A DNA stretch of 7,063 bases from an uncultured Pseudomonadales bacterium (GTDB lineage Bacteria > Pseudomonadota > Gammaproteobacteria > Pseudomonadales > IMCC2047), in contig CAMYKE010000179.1 of assembly GCA_947258895.1 (NCBI GenBank), positions 1 to 7,063 of the forward strand, in the 5' to 3' direction. Each line of letters begins with the position of its first letter. The stretch's first letter is position 1. Positions 1 through 6,336 of this stretch are shown here, piece after piece. Position numbers and translations under genes: made by a program. A model generated the notes under the pieces. It made no database searches, was not told where the DNA came from, and was given only the letters and a program-made list of their open reading frames with translations.

Positions 1-56
1 GTCAGACACCCCATATCACGACGGCGCAGCGCCAGCGGTGCACAGAGGTAACCAGG

Positions 57-1316
57 ATGGCCTACCAACACATTACCATTCCCACCGATGGTGACAGGAT
101 CACCATTAACGAAGACCTGTCCCTGAGCGTGCCCGACCGGCCTATCATACCCTATATAGAGGGTGACGGGATTGGCGTTGACGTAACTCCGCCAATGCTC
201 GACGTAGTAAACGCTGCGGTTCGCAAGGCGTATGGTGGCTCCAGGTCTATTGCCTGGATGGAGGTGTACTCCGGGCAAAAAGCGCTGGAAATATACGGTG
301 ACGATCAATGGCTGCCGGAAGAAACGCTGGCCGCGTTTGCCGAATTTACCATCGGTATCAAAGGTCCCCTGACGACACCTGTGGGTGGAGGCATTCGGTC
401 GTTGAATGTCGCGATTCGTCAGCAGATGGACCTGTACTTGTGCCAGCGACCGGTGCGCTGGTTTCGGGGTGTGCCCAGCCCGGTGGTCAATCCGGCGGCA
501 ATCGACATGGTGATTTTTCGTGAAAATTCCGAAGACATCTACGCCGGTGTCGAGTGGGCAGCCGGTTCGGCGGAGGCGGACAAACTGTTGCGCATTCTGC
601 GTGACGACTTCGGGGTAAAGAAAATTCGCTTCACCGAGAACTGCGGGATCGGCATCAAACCCGTTTCCGAGCAGGGCAGCAAACGGCTGGTGAGACGTGC
701 CATCCAGTATGCCATCGACCAGCGTTGCCCCAGTGTCTGCCTGGTGCACAAGGGCAATATCATGAAATTTACCGAAGGCGCATTCAAGGACTGGGGGTAT
801 GAGGTGGCTCGCGACGAGTTCGGCGCACAACCGCTCAACGGCGGTCCCTGGTGTGTTGTCAAGAATCCGCACACCGGCGACGAAATCGTTATCAAGGATG
901 TGATCGCAGATGCCATGCTGCAACAGCTGTTGCTGCGGCCGGAGGAGTACAGCGTGATCGCTACCCTCAACTTAAACGGCGACTACATCTCGGACGCGCT
1001 GGCCGCCCAGGTCGGCGGGATTGGTATCGCGCCAGGTGCCAACATTGGTGATCGGGTAGCAATTTTCGAGGCTACCCACGGCACTGCGCCGAAATACGCG
1101 GGTCAAAATAAGGTGAATCCCGGTTCGTTGATATTGTCCGCCGAAATGATGCTCCGGCACCTGGGTTGGAACGAAGCCGCCGAACTGATAATTCACGGCA
1201 TTGAAGGCGCGATCCAGGCGAAATATGTGACCTACGATCTCGAGCGCCTGATGCAGGATGCAACCCTGGTTACAGCATCAGAGTTTGGCGAGGCAATTAT
1301 CAGGCATATGGATTGA
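57..1316 (+). CDS. icd: NADP-dependent isocitrate dehydrogenase
   Basis: Cytosolic TCA-cycle enzyme that oxidatively decarboxylates isocitrate to 2-oxoglutarate and makes NADPH. The 419-residue protein aligns with E. coli Icd along its whole length with a constant offset of +2. Isocitrate-binding residues visible are S115, N117, R121, R131 and R155. Y162 and K232 are the catalytic pair, and D285, D309 and D313 are the metal ligands. The residues that select NADP over NAD are all present (K346, Y347, V353, Y393, R397), so NADP specificity is a strong call. S115 matches the serine phosphorylated by AceK in E. coli; whether this organism has AceK cannot be seen here. The ATG at 57 has an AGAGGT ribosome-binding site 7 bases upstream (44-49). 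The gene ends in TGA with no convincing terminator before clpS, so some read-through is possible. Confidence 0.98.
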   Translation: MAYQHITIPTDGDRITINEDLSLSVPDRPIIPYIEGDGIGVDVTPPMLDVVNAAVRKAYGGSRSIAWMEVYSGQKALEIYGDDQWLPEETLAAFAEFTIGIKGPLTTPVGGGIRSLNVAIRQQMDLYLCQRPVRWFRGVPSPVVNPAAIDMVIFRENSEDIYAGVEWAAGSAEADKLLRILRDDFGVKKIRFTENCGIGIKPVSEQGSKRLVRRAIQYAIDQRCPSVCLVHKGNIMKFTEGAFKDWGYEVARDEFGAQPLNGGPWCVVKNPHTGDEIVIKDVIADAMLQQLLLRPEEYSVIATLNLNGDYISDALAAQVGGIGIAPGANIGDRVAIFEATHGTAPKYAGQNKVNPGSLILSAEMMLRHLGWNEAAELIIHGIEGAIQAKYVTYDLERLMQDATLVTASEFGEAIIRHMD

Positions 1317-1360
1317 CGAGCAGTTATCCGCGCCGCCGGGTACAATACGGTGGTAATTCA

Positions 1361-1378
1361 GGTAGCGCTATAGCTGCC
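1361..1378 (+). other. Small inverted repeat after icd
   Basis: GGTAGC (1361-1366) and GCTGCC (1373-1378) can pair as a 6-bp stem with one G-U pair and a 6-base loop. An A-T pair (1360 with 1379) adds a seventh. Only two T residues follow, so it is a poor intrinsic terminator. It lies 45 bases after the icd stop and abuts the putative clpS promoter. It could be a weak icd 3' end structure or chance. Confidence 0.25.
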
Positions 1379-1405
1379 TTGCAACCCGCGAGAACGTCCC
1401 CATCT
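1378..1405 (+). promoter_or_regulatory. Putative sigma-32 (RpoH) heat-shock promoter for clpS-clpA
   Basis: The -35 element CTTGCAA (1378-1384) matches 6 of 7 positions of the sigma-32 consensus CTTGAAA. After exactly 13 bases comes CCCCATCT (1398-1405), a full match to the -10 consensus CCCCATnT. The 13-base spacing is that of E. coli dnaK P1. Transcription would start near 1412, leaving a leader of about 118 bases before the clpS ATG. The same bases also allow a weaker sigma-70 reading (TTGCAA, 18 bases, TCTAAT at 1403-1408), so dual recognition is possible. This is a motif match, not shown activity. Confidence 0.6.
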
Positions 1406-1529
1406 AATCAGTTCGACTTTGTTATATCGCGAACCCGGGGACCAGGATAATGGGACCAACGCTGAACAGCACAACCCGGAAGTAGCAATTGAATACACGT
1501 TAACCAGGCAAGGTTTGTCGAGCAAAAAT

Positions 1530-1880
1530 ATGAGTAAAACCGCTCAGATTGAACTAACATTAAATCAAGGCGATCAGAAAGATGACGGTAACCTGGCGTT
1601 AGAGCACGCCAAACCGAAACTAAAGAAGCCGTCGATGTATCGAGTCATCATGTTTAATGATGACTATACACCGATGGAATTTGTGGTCGAGATTCTCGAA
1701 ACGTTCTTCAACATGGATCGAGAGAAAGCGACCCAGGTCATGTTAACAGTGCATACTCAGGGTAAGGCAGTATGTGGAATATTTACTCGCGACATCGCGG
1801 AAACCAAGGTGGCACAGGTAAACCAGTTCGCCAGTGAAAATGAACACCCCCTACTTTGTGGTATTGATCGTGCAGATTAG
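1530..1880 (+). CDS. clpS: ATP-dependent Clp protease adaptor ClpS
   Basis: N-recognin of the bacterial N-degron pathway. It binds proteins with N-terminal Leu, Phe, Trp or Tyr and delivers them to the ClpA N-domain. The 116-residue protein has a non-conserved, charged N-terminal extension (about residues 1-33) that in the family engages ClpA, then the ClpS core from about P34. The pocket residues for the N-terminal amino acid are present: N43, D44, D45, M49 and H75, equal to E. coli N34, D35, D36, M40 and H66. The core ends with the typical NEHPLLC segment. I chose the ATG at 1530 because it gives family length and begins MSKT, like the MGKT start in E. coli. The frame stays open upstream to a TTG at 1419, but that adds 37 unconserved residues without a ribosome-binding site. 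The site at 1530 is modest (CGAG at 1519-1522). It is followed after 24 bases by clpA, so the two are probably co-transcribed. Confidence 0.96.
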   Translation: MSKTAQIELTLNQGDQKDDGNLALEHAKPKLKKPSMYRVIMFNDDYTPMEFVVEILETFFNMDREKATQVMLTVHTQGKAVCGIFTRDIAETKVAQVNQFASENEHPLLCGIDRAD

Positions 1881-1904
1881 TCTAAGCTCAGAGAGGCTGC
1901 TCAC

Positions 1905-4184
1905 ATGTTAAGTAAAGACCTGGAAGTAACACTCAATACGGCGTTCAAGGAAGCTCGCTCCAAGCGTCACGAGTATATGACGGTAGAACACCTGCTGCTG
2001 GCCCTGCTGGATAATAATTCAGCGGTCGGTGTGCTACGCGCCTGCGGTGTCGACCTGGCCAGTTTGCGCAGGGAGCTTAACGAGTTTGTGATCGCCACCA
2101 CGCCAGTCATTCCTGATTCCAGCGACGATGTTGAAACCCAGCCGACACTTGGTTTCCAGCGAGTGTTGCAGCGCGCGGTATTCCACGTCCAGTCGTCCGG
2201 CAAAAAGGAAGTGACCGGCGCCAATGTTCTGGTTGCCATCTTCAGTGAACAGGAAAGCCAATCGGTGTACCTGCTGAAGGAGCAAAGCGTAAGCCGCATC
2301 GACATCGTTAACTATATTGCCCATGGTATTTCCAAGGTCTCCGATGGCAGCGCCCATGAAGACGCGGGGCAGGAGCAGACGGATAGCGAAGTAGCCACCG
2401 ACGCCCCCAGCCAGAGCCCGCTGGAGACTTATGCGTCCAATCTGAATGAGCTGGCCCGGCAAGGAGAAATAGATCCGTTGATTGGCCGTGACCACGAGGT
2501 TAGCCGGGTAATCCAGATTCTGTCACGGCGCCGCAAGAACAATCCGTTGCTGGTAGGCGAATCCGGCGTCGGCAAAACCGCTATTGCAGAGGGCCTGGCC
2601 AAACTGATCGTCGATGGTGAGGTGCCAACGGTCATGGAAGATGGTGTGGTCTACTCGCTGGACATGGGGGCCCTGCTGGCAGGAACCAAGTATCGCGGCG
2701 ATTTTGAAAAACGCTTCAAGGCATTACTCGCCGAACTCAAGAGCCTCGACCACGCAATTCTGTTCATCGACGAGATTCACACGATAATCGGTGCCGGGGC
2801 GGCTTCCGGCGGGGTGATGGATGCATCAAATCTCCTGAAACCCCTGTTAAGTTCCGGCAAGATTCGTTGTATCGGTTCGACGACCTACCAGGAGTTTCGC
2901 GGTATCTTCGAGAAGGACCGGGCATTGGCGCGGCGCTTCCAGAAAATCGACGTGGATGAACCAGGCGTAGAGGATACCTACCGGATTCTGAAGGGCCTCA
3001 AGGCCCGCTTCGAGGAGCACCATGACATTCGCTTTACCGACAAGGCATTGCGTACGGCATCGCAGTTAGCCGATCGCTATATCAATGACCGGCATATGCC
3101 CGACAAGGCCATAGACGTCATCGATGAAGCCGGTGCATTCCAGCGCCTCAAGCCGGAAAAAAAGCGCAAGAAAGTGATCGGTGTGCCCGAGATCGAGAAG
3201 ATCATCGCGAGTATTGCGCGGGTGCCGGCACAAACCGTATCGGTTTCGGACAAGAACCAGTTGAAGAACCTGGATCGCGACTTGAAAATGGTCGTATTTG
3301 GCCAGGATCCGGCGATCGACGCCATCAGCACGGCCATCAAGCTGTCCCGCGCGGGCCTCAAATCGGTGGAAAAACCCATCGGCTCATTCCTCTTTGCCGG
3401 CCCGACCGGCGTTGGCAAGACCGAACTCAGCCGTCAGCTCGCCAAGGTAATGGGAGTGGAGCTGGTGCGCTTCGATATGTCGGAGTATATGGAGCGGCAT
3501 ACCGTGTCACGTTTGATTGGCGCGCCGCCCGGCTATGTTGGCTTTGACCAGGGCGGGCTGTTGACCGAAGCGATAACCAAGCATCCCCATTGTGTCCTGT
3601 TGCTCGATGAAATCGAGAAGGCACACCCGGAGGTTTTCAACCTGTTGCTGCAGGTGATGGATCATGGCGTGTTGACCGATAACAATGGCCGCAAGGCCGA
3701 TTTCCGCAACGTGGTGCTGATCATGACCACCAACGCCGGTGCCGAGCTGATCAGCCGCCGTTCGATCGGTTTCAGCAACCAGGACCACAGCAGCGATGCC
3801 CTCGAGCAAATTCGCAAACAATTTACTCCGGAGTTCCGTAACCGGCTCGACGGTATCGTCGAGTTCAAGTCCCTTGATTCGCGCGTGATCGAAAGCGTTG
3901 TGGATAAATTCCTGATCGAATTGCAGGCGCAACTGGATGACAAGAAAGTGCACATCGAGGTCGATGATGAGGCGCGAGCATGGCTTGCCAGCCATGGCTA
4001 TGATGATGCCATGGGCGCGCGTCCAATGGCCCGCCTGATTCATGACAAGCTCAAGAAGCCGCTGGCTGAAGCGATTTTATTTGGCGAATTGGCGGAGAAG
4101 GGCGGGTTTGCTACGGTTTCGGTCGAAGATGACGACCTGTCGATAAGCCTGCATCAGGAAGAAGCAGCCGTTGCCGAGCACTGA
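1905..4184 (+). CDS. clpA: ATP-dependent Clp protease ATP-binding subunit ClpA
   Basis: AAA+ unfoldase that forms hexamers, docks on ClpP and threads substrates, including those brought by ClpS, into the peptidase. The 759 residues are close to the 758 of E. coli ClpA. Domains in order: Clp N-domain, the ClpS docking platform (about 1-145); an acidic linker rich in D, E, S and Q (about 146-172); AAA-1 with Walker A GESGVGKT (218-225), pore loop KYRGDFE (262-268) and Walker B ILFIDE (285-290); AAA-2 with Walker A GPTGVGKT (499-506), pore loop GYVG (543-546) and Walker B VLLLDE (564-569). The tripeptide IGF (621-623) sits at the ClpP-binding loop. Sensor-2 GAR is at 704-706. There is no ClpB-type coiled-coil M domain between the two ATPase modules, which rules out ClpB and ClpC. 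The ribosome-binding site is GAGAGG (1891-1896), 8 bases before the ATG. Confidence 0.98.
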   Translation: MLSKDLEVTLNTAFKEARSKRHEYMTVEHLLLALLDNNSAVGVLRACGVDLASLRRELNEFVIATTPVIPDSSDDVETQPTLGFQRVLQRAVFHVQSSGKKEVTGANVLVAIFSEQESQSVYLLKEQSVSRIDIVNYIAHGISKVSDGSAHEDAGQEQTDSEVATDAPSQSPLETYASNLNELARQGEIDPLIGRDHEVSRVIQILSRRRKNNPLLVGESGVGKTAIAEGLAKLIVDGEVPTVMEDGVVYSLDMGALLAGTKYRGDFEKRFKALLAELKSLDHAILFIDEIHTIIGAGAASGGVMDASNLLKPLLSSGKIRCIGSTTYQEFRGIFEKDRALARRFQKIDVDEPGVEDTYRILKGLKARFEEHHDIRFTDKALRTASQLADRYINDRHMPDKAIDVIDEAGAFQRLKPEKKRKKVIGVPEIEKIIASIARVPAQTVSVSDKNQLKNLDRDLKMVVFGQDPAIDAISTAIKLSRAGLKSVEKPIGSFLFAGPTGVGKTELSRQLAKVMGVELVRFDMSEYMERHTVSRLIGAPPGYVGFDQGGLLTEAITKHPHCVLLLDEIEKAHPEVFNLLLQVMDHGVLTDNNGRKADFRNVVLIMTTNAGAELISRRSIGFSNQDHSSDALEQIRKQFTPEFRNRLDGIVEFKSLDSRVIESVVDKFLIELQAQLDDKKVHIEVDDEARAWLASHGYDDAMGARPMARLIHDKLKKPLAEAILFGELAEKGGFATVSVEDDDLSISLHQEEAAVAEH

Positions 4185-4202
4185 ACACGGCGAGGGGCGG
4201 CT
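4166..4202. terminator. Interrupted inverted repeat at the clpA/infA convergence
   Basis: AGCCG (4166-4170) pairs with CGGCT (4198-4202), and the adjoining TTGCCG (4171-4176) pairs with CGGCGA (4188-4193) with one T-G wobble. This gives an 11-bp two-part stem with a GGGG bulge (4194-4197) and an 11-base loop. The clpA TGA is in the loop, and the outer arm overlaps the infA stop codon. On the infA strand the hairpin is followed by a pyrimidine tract (GCTTCTTCC), so it may help end the infA transcript. There is no T run on the clpA side. Termination is inferred from position and shape only. Confidence 0.35.
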
Positions 4203-4419
4203 AGCGGGCGCGGTAGGTGATGCGGCCTTTGCTCAGGTCGTAGGGCGTTAACTGGAGTTTCACCTTGTCACCCGTAAGGATACGGATATAGTTCTTGCGC
4301 ATCTTACCGGAAATATGCGCCGTTACTACGTGGCCGTTCTCGAGCTTCACTCGAAACATGGTGTTCGGCAGGGTGTCGATGATCTCCCCATCCATTTCAA
4401 TGTGGCCCTCTTTGGCCAT
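4201..4419 (-). CDS. infA: Translation initiation factor IF-1
   Basis: Essential 72-residue single-domain OB-fold (S1-like) protein that binds the A site of the 30S subunit during initiation and helps IF-2 and IF-3 select the start site. The protein is almost entirely the family signature: MAKE start, the LPNTMFRV strand, the [21 protein letters not shown] core at about residues 27-47, and the [12 protein letters not shown]-terminal segment. The length is exactly typical. The ribosome-binding site is GAGGT (4428-4432 on the complement), 8 bases before the ATG. The gene is last in the leftward aat-bpt-infA series. The 105-base gap after bpt contains a plausible promoter, so it probably has its own transcription as well as read-through, as expected for an essential factor. 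Confidence 0.98.
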   Translation of the reverse strand: MAKEGHIEMDGEIIDTLPNTMFRVKLENGHVVTAHISGKMRKNYIRILTGDKVKLQLTPYDLSKGRITYRAR

Positions 4420-4469
4420 AGACTGCTACCTCAACGTGTAAGTGGATTCAAATCGGTTTTGAGGCGTGC

Positions 4470-4498
4470 ATTCTGCCTAAATGAACACGCTTAATCAA
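4470..4498 (-). promoter_or_regulatory. Putative sigma-70 promoter of infA
   Basis: On the complement strand TTGATT (4493-4498) and CAGAAT (4470-4475) are separated by 17 bases, each matching 4 of 6 consensus positions. The predicted start near 4463 gives an infA leader of about 44 bases. The bases after the -10 are GC-rich (GCACGCC), a discriminator type often found at growth-rate and ppGpp-controlled promoters; that control is inference. Confidence 0.45.
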
Positions 4499-4499
4499 C

Positions 4500-4518
4500 C
4501 TATCTCCCGCGGGAATAG
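4500..4518. repeat. Imperfect palindrome upstream of the infA promoter
   Basis: The sequence CTATCTCCCGCGGGAATAG has a perfect 10-bp centre, TCCCGCGGGA (4505-4514), flanked by CTAT and ATAG arms with one unpaired C (4504). It begins one base upstream of the infA -35 element and 7 bases after the bpt stop. It could be a regulator binding site for infA, or a hairpin at the bpt 3' end. No T run follows it on the bpt strand, so it is not a classic terminator. Confidence 0.35.
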
Positions 4519-4524
4519 TGGTGG

Positions 4525-5223
4525 CTACCGCCACTGTTCGTTGATCAGCATCTCAAGAGGTCTGTAACGGGACTTGTAGTCCATTTTCTTGCAGCCTTTT
4601 ACCCAGTATCCGAGGTAAAGGTAATCAAGTGACTGCTCGCGCGCGAGTTCCACCTGACGCAAAATACAGTAGGTGCCAAGGCTGCGCTCCGGGAGCCCGG
4701 GATCGAAATAACTGTAGACCGCTGAATAGGCGTTTTCCATGCGATCGCAAACTGCGACAGCGACCAGGCGGTCGCCACGGCGAAATTCCAGAAACCGGGT
4801 ATCGGTATTGGTTTGCACCAGGAACGATTCAAACATTTCCACGCTTGGTGGGAACATGTCGCCGTCGGCATGGCGGAGATTGATATAATCGGCAAATAAT
4901 CGATAGGATTCATCGCTTACTGCGGGAGAAGCGAGCGTCAGTTCCAGGTCGGAATTGCGCTTGAGCACGCGCCGATGGGTTTTCCCCGGCCGAAAGTCCT
5001 GCACCGGTATTCGTGTCGAAATACAACTCTCACATGCTTCGCAGTTGGGACGGTAGACAAAATCACCACTGCGGCGAAACCCGCGTTCCGCAAGGTAGGT
5101 GCTGGTTTGGCGATCCAGCTCGGCAGCGGGATCGATAAAGACCGAGCGCGATTCCCTGCCATTCAGGTAACTGCATGGATGCTCCTGGGTTTGGTAAATC
5201 TTTAAGCGATCGTAACCTGACAC
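4525..5223 (-). CDS. bpt: Aspartate/glutamate leucyltransferase (arginyltransferase-like, Bpt)
   Basis: Cytosolic aminoacyl-tRNA-protein transferase that moves leucine from Leu-tRNA to proteins with N-terminal Asp or Glu, making them ClpS-ClpAP substrates. The 232-residue protein has the ATE N-terminal domain with HPCSYL (C17) and a cysteine cluster C61, C64, C67 in the CxxCxxC pattern, followed by the C-terminal GNAT-like domain containing DGDMFPPS (about 120-127), YSYFDP, SLGTYCILRQVELA (181-194), YLYLGYWVKGCKKMDYK (201-217) and FRPL-like YRPLE. This matches bacterial Bpt (Ate) throughout. I chose the GTG at 5221-5223. It gives family length, starts just before the conserved LKIYQTQEHPCSYL, and has GGAG 8 bases upstream. 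The upstream in-frame ATG at 5310 lies inside aat and adds unconserved residues. One base separates it from the aat stop, which implies translational coupling. Confidence 0.93.
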   Translation of the reverse strand: MSGYDRLKIYQTQEHPCSYLNGRESRSVFIDPAAELDRQTSTYLAERGFRRSGDFVYRPNCEACESCISTRIPVQDFRPGKTHRRVLKRNSDLELTLASPAVSDESYRLFADYINLRHADGDMFPPSVEMFESFLVQTNTDTRFLEFRRGDRLVAVAVCDRMENAYSAVYSYFDPGLPERSLGTYCILRQVELAREQSLDYLYLGYWVKGCKKMDYKSRYRPLEMLINEQWR

Positions 5224-5224
5224 G

Positions 5225-5911
5225 TTAAAGGCTCCAGTTCGACGCCAGGGGCTCACGTACTGCCCCCTGCAAATGCTGTATAAATTTCGCGCGCGGAATT
5301 TCAGTGGCACCCATGCGTGCGAGGTGTTCGCTGTGCACCTGACAGTCTATTAGAGTAAAGTGATCCGCCTTTAGTTTCTCCACGAGGTGGAACAATGCGA
5401 TTTTCGACGCGTCACGTTCCTTGCTAAACATGGACTCGCCGAAGAAAATACTGCCCATCGCTATACCATATAACCCCCCGACCAATTTGTCATCCCGCCA
5501 CACCTCTACCGAGTGAGCTACACCGAGGGCATGCAGCTCGTTGAACGCCTGATACATCTCCCGGGTAATCCAGGTGCCATTGGCTTTGCTGCGTGGCGCG
5601 GCGCAGGCCCTGATGACTTCCGCAAAGTTGTGATCGAGGCGGATCCGCAGTGAATCCCGATGAAGCGACTTGTGCAGACTGCGCGAAACATGCATTTGTT
5701 CGGGGTACAGCACTGAGCGAGGATCGGGGGACCACCACAGAATCGGTTGATCTTTTTCATACCAGGGGAAAATGCCCCTTCGATAGGCCTCCAGCAAGCG
5801 CCGTGGAGCAAGGTCGCCACCCACGGCCAGCAGACCGTTGGGTTCACTAAGCGCAGCGCGCAGCTCAGGAAACTCTACGGTACCGGTCTCCAGCCAATTG
5901 ATTTCTGCCAT
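5225..5911 (-). CDS. aat: Leucyl/phenylalanyl-tRNA-protein transferase
   Basis: Cytosolic enzyme that adds Leu or Phe from aminoacyl-tRNA to proteins with N-terminal Lys or Arg, creating primary N-degrons for ClpS. The 228-residue protein shows the family motifs in order: FPWY (48-51) and WWSPDPR (59-65) near the N-terminus, W114 in the TWI motif, SVEVW (134-138), GGLYGIAMG (145-153), FFGESMFS (156-163), and LIDCQV (187-192) with the key D189 and Q191. E159, D189 and Q191 correspond to E. coli E156, D186 and Q188. The ATG at 5911 (MAEINWL) gives typical length. The frame stays open to an ATG at 5995, but those 28 residues are unconserved and would run through the likely promoter. It is first in the aat-bpt pair, with its stop one base before the bpt GTG. 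Confidence 0.96.
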   Translation of the reverse strand: MAEINWLETGTVEFPELRAALSEPNGLLAVGGDLAPRRLLEAYRRGIFPWYEKDQPILWWSPDPRSVLYPEQMHVSRSLHKSLHRDSLRIRLDHNFAEVIRACAAPRSKANGTWITREMYQAFNELHALGVAHSVEVWRDDKLVGGLYGIAMGSIFFGESMFSKERDASKIALFHLVEKLKADHFTLIDCQVHSEHLARMGATEIPRAKFIQHLQGAVREPLASNWSL

Positions 5912-5946
5912 ACTCGATCTATCTTCTACTGCCAGCGCACCGGGTA

Positions 5947-5955
5947 ATTTTATCA
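5947..5955 (-). promoter_or_regulatory. Putative extended -10 promoter of aat-bpt
   Basis: On the complement strand TGA followed by TAAAAT (5947-5952) forms an extended -10 element (TGn plus a hexamer matching 5 of 6). No good -35 is visible at the normal distance, as is usual for extended -10 promoters. Transcription would begin near 5940, about 29 bases before the chosen aat ATG, which also argues against the longer aat reading. Confidence 0.4.
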
Positions 5956-5973
5956 CGTCTCGGGCGATAGCGG

Positions 5974-6002
5974 TTTTAAACTCTACCAAGAGCAACTATA
6001 GT
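5974..6002 (+). promoter_or_regulatory. Possible promoter of the glutaredoxin-like gene
   Basis: TATAGT (5997-6002) matches 5 of 6 positions of a sigma-70 -10 and lies 17 bases after TTTTAA (5974-5979), a poor -35 match (3 of 6). The start would be near 6009, about 25 bases before the ATG. It lies back to back with the putative aat promoter in the divergent 122-base gap. The weak -35 could mean that an activator is needed, or that the match is fortuitous. Confidence 0.3.
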
Positions 6003-6033
6003 AGCGGCCTGACTCTACGGCCATGATTTATCG

Positions 6034-6294
6034 ATGAATTTGACATTGTTTAGTAGTGAACATTGCGAACTTTGCGATCAGGCGGAGCAACTAATCCACC
6101 AAACCCTGGGGACAGCGGAGTACCGCCTGGTGCATGTGGATATCGGCAGTTCGATTGCGCTGCAAAAACAGTACGGACTCAAAATCCCTGTATTGATGCG
6201 GGAGCAGGATGAGGCAAGCGCCCTTTACTGGCCATTCGGGCCCGAGCAAATACGCCAGCTGGTGGCAACTGGCCGTGACCGTGCCGGCGAGTAG
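6034..6294 (+). CDS. Glutaredoxin-like small thiol protein (DUF836/Glrx-like family)
   Basis: An 86-residue single-domain thioredoxin-fold protein, probably cytosolic with no signal peptide. It opens with a beta strand (LTLFSS) and a redox-type CxxC, C11-E-L-C14. A helix follows, then VHVDI (33-37), and KIPVL (50-54) holds the cis-proline P52 typical of the fold. The length and the HCELC pattern fit the DUF836/Glrx-like group rather than classical glutaredoxins, which have CPYC and a clear glutathione site. Its substrate is unknown to me. The downstream neighbour is glutathione reductase, so a role in glutathione-linked disulfide exchange is a reasonable inference, not shown. The ATG at 6034 is the only sensible start, but I see no clear ribosome-binding site before it. 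It runs divergently from aat. Confidence 0.85.
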   Translation: MNLTLFSSEHCELCDQAEQLIHQTLGTAEYRLVHVDIGSSIALQKQYGLKIPVLMREQDEASALYWPFGPEQIRQLVATGRDRAGE

Positions 6295-6302
6295 CGCCGG
6301 CA
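6282..6302 (+). repeat. GC-rich hairpin over the glutaredoxin-like stop codon
   Basis: TGCCGGCG (6282-6289) and CGCCGGCA (6295-6302) form a perfect 8-bp stem, seven pairs of which are G-C, around the 5-base loop AGTAG, which contains the TAG stop. No T run follows, so it is not a standard intrinsic terminator. It may shape expression between this gene and gor, for example by RNA stability or partial termination; that is inference. Confidence 0.5.
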
Positions 6303-6324
6303 GCTTGCCACTTCGACAAATTAC

Positions 6325-6330
6325 AAGGAG
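6325..6330 (+). promoter_or_regulatory. Strong ribosome-binding site of gor
   Basis: AAGGAG stands 6 bases before the ATG at 6337. It is the best Shine-Dalgarno sequence in the window and fixes the gor start. It contrasts with the weak context of the gene just upstream. Confidence 0.85.
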
Positions 6331-6336
6331 CTCGCG

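Noticed and set aside
23..33. GGCGC-A-GCGCC palindrome before icd
   Set aside because: As a hairpin it has only about 4 bp with a 3-base loop. It is short and GC-rich enough to be chance.
539..970. 143-codon open frame opposite icd
   Set aside because: It is antisense to the catalytic core of icd and low in information; it is a shadow of the real gene.
1313..1346. Sigma-70 promoter TTGACG ... TACAAT after icd
   Set aside because: Each hexamer is a good match, but the 22-base spacing is too long for a working sigma-70 promoter.
1419..1529. In-frame N-terminal extension of ClpS from a TTG
   Set aside because: The 37 residues resemble no ClpS N-terminus, there is no ribosome-binding site, and the predicted promoter places the transcript start almost at this codon. 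The ATG at 1530 gives the usual length.
3507..4043. 178-codon open frame opposite clpA
   Set aside because: It is fully antisense to the conserved AAA-2 domain, has no recognisable motif or start signal, and is explained by clpA codon usage.
4420..4524. tRNA gene between infA and its neighbour, as serW near infA in E. coli
   Set aside because: No cloverleaf, TTCGA arm or CCA-type end is visible in either intergenic gap flanking infA.
5224..5310. Longer Bpt starting at the ATG at 5310
   Set aside because: It overlaps the end of aat by 86 bases and adds unconserved residues. The GTG at 5223 has a well-placed GGAG.
5912..5995. Longer Aat starting at the ATG at 5995
   Set aside because: The 28 extra residues are not family-like and the segment contains the probable aat promoter. 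MAEINWL at 5911 is a normal Aat start.
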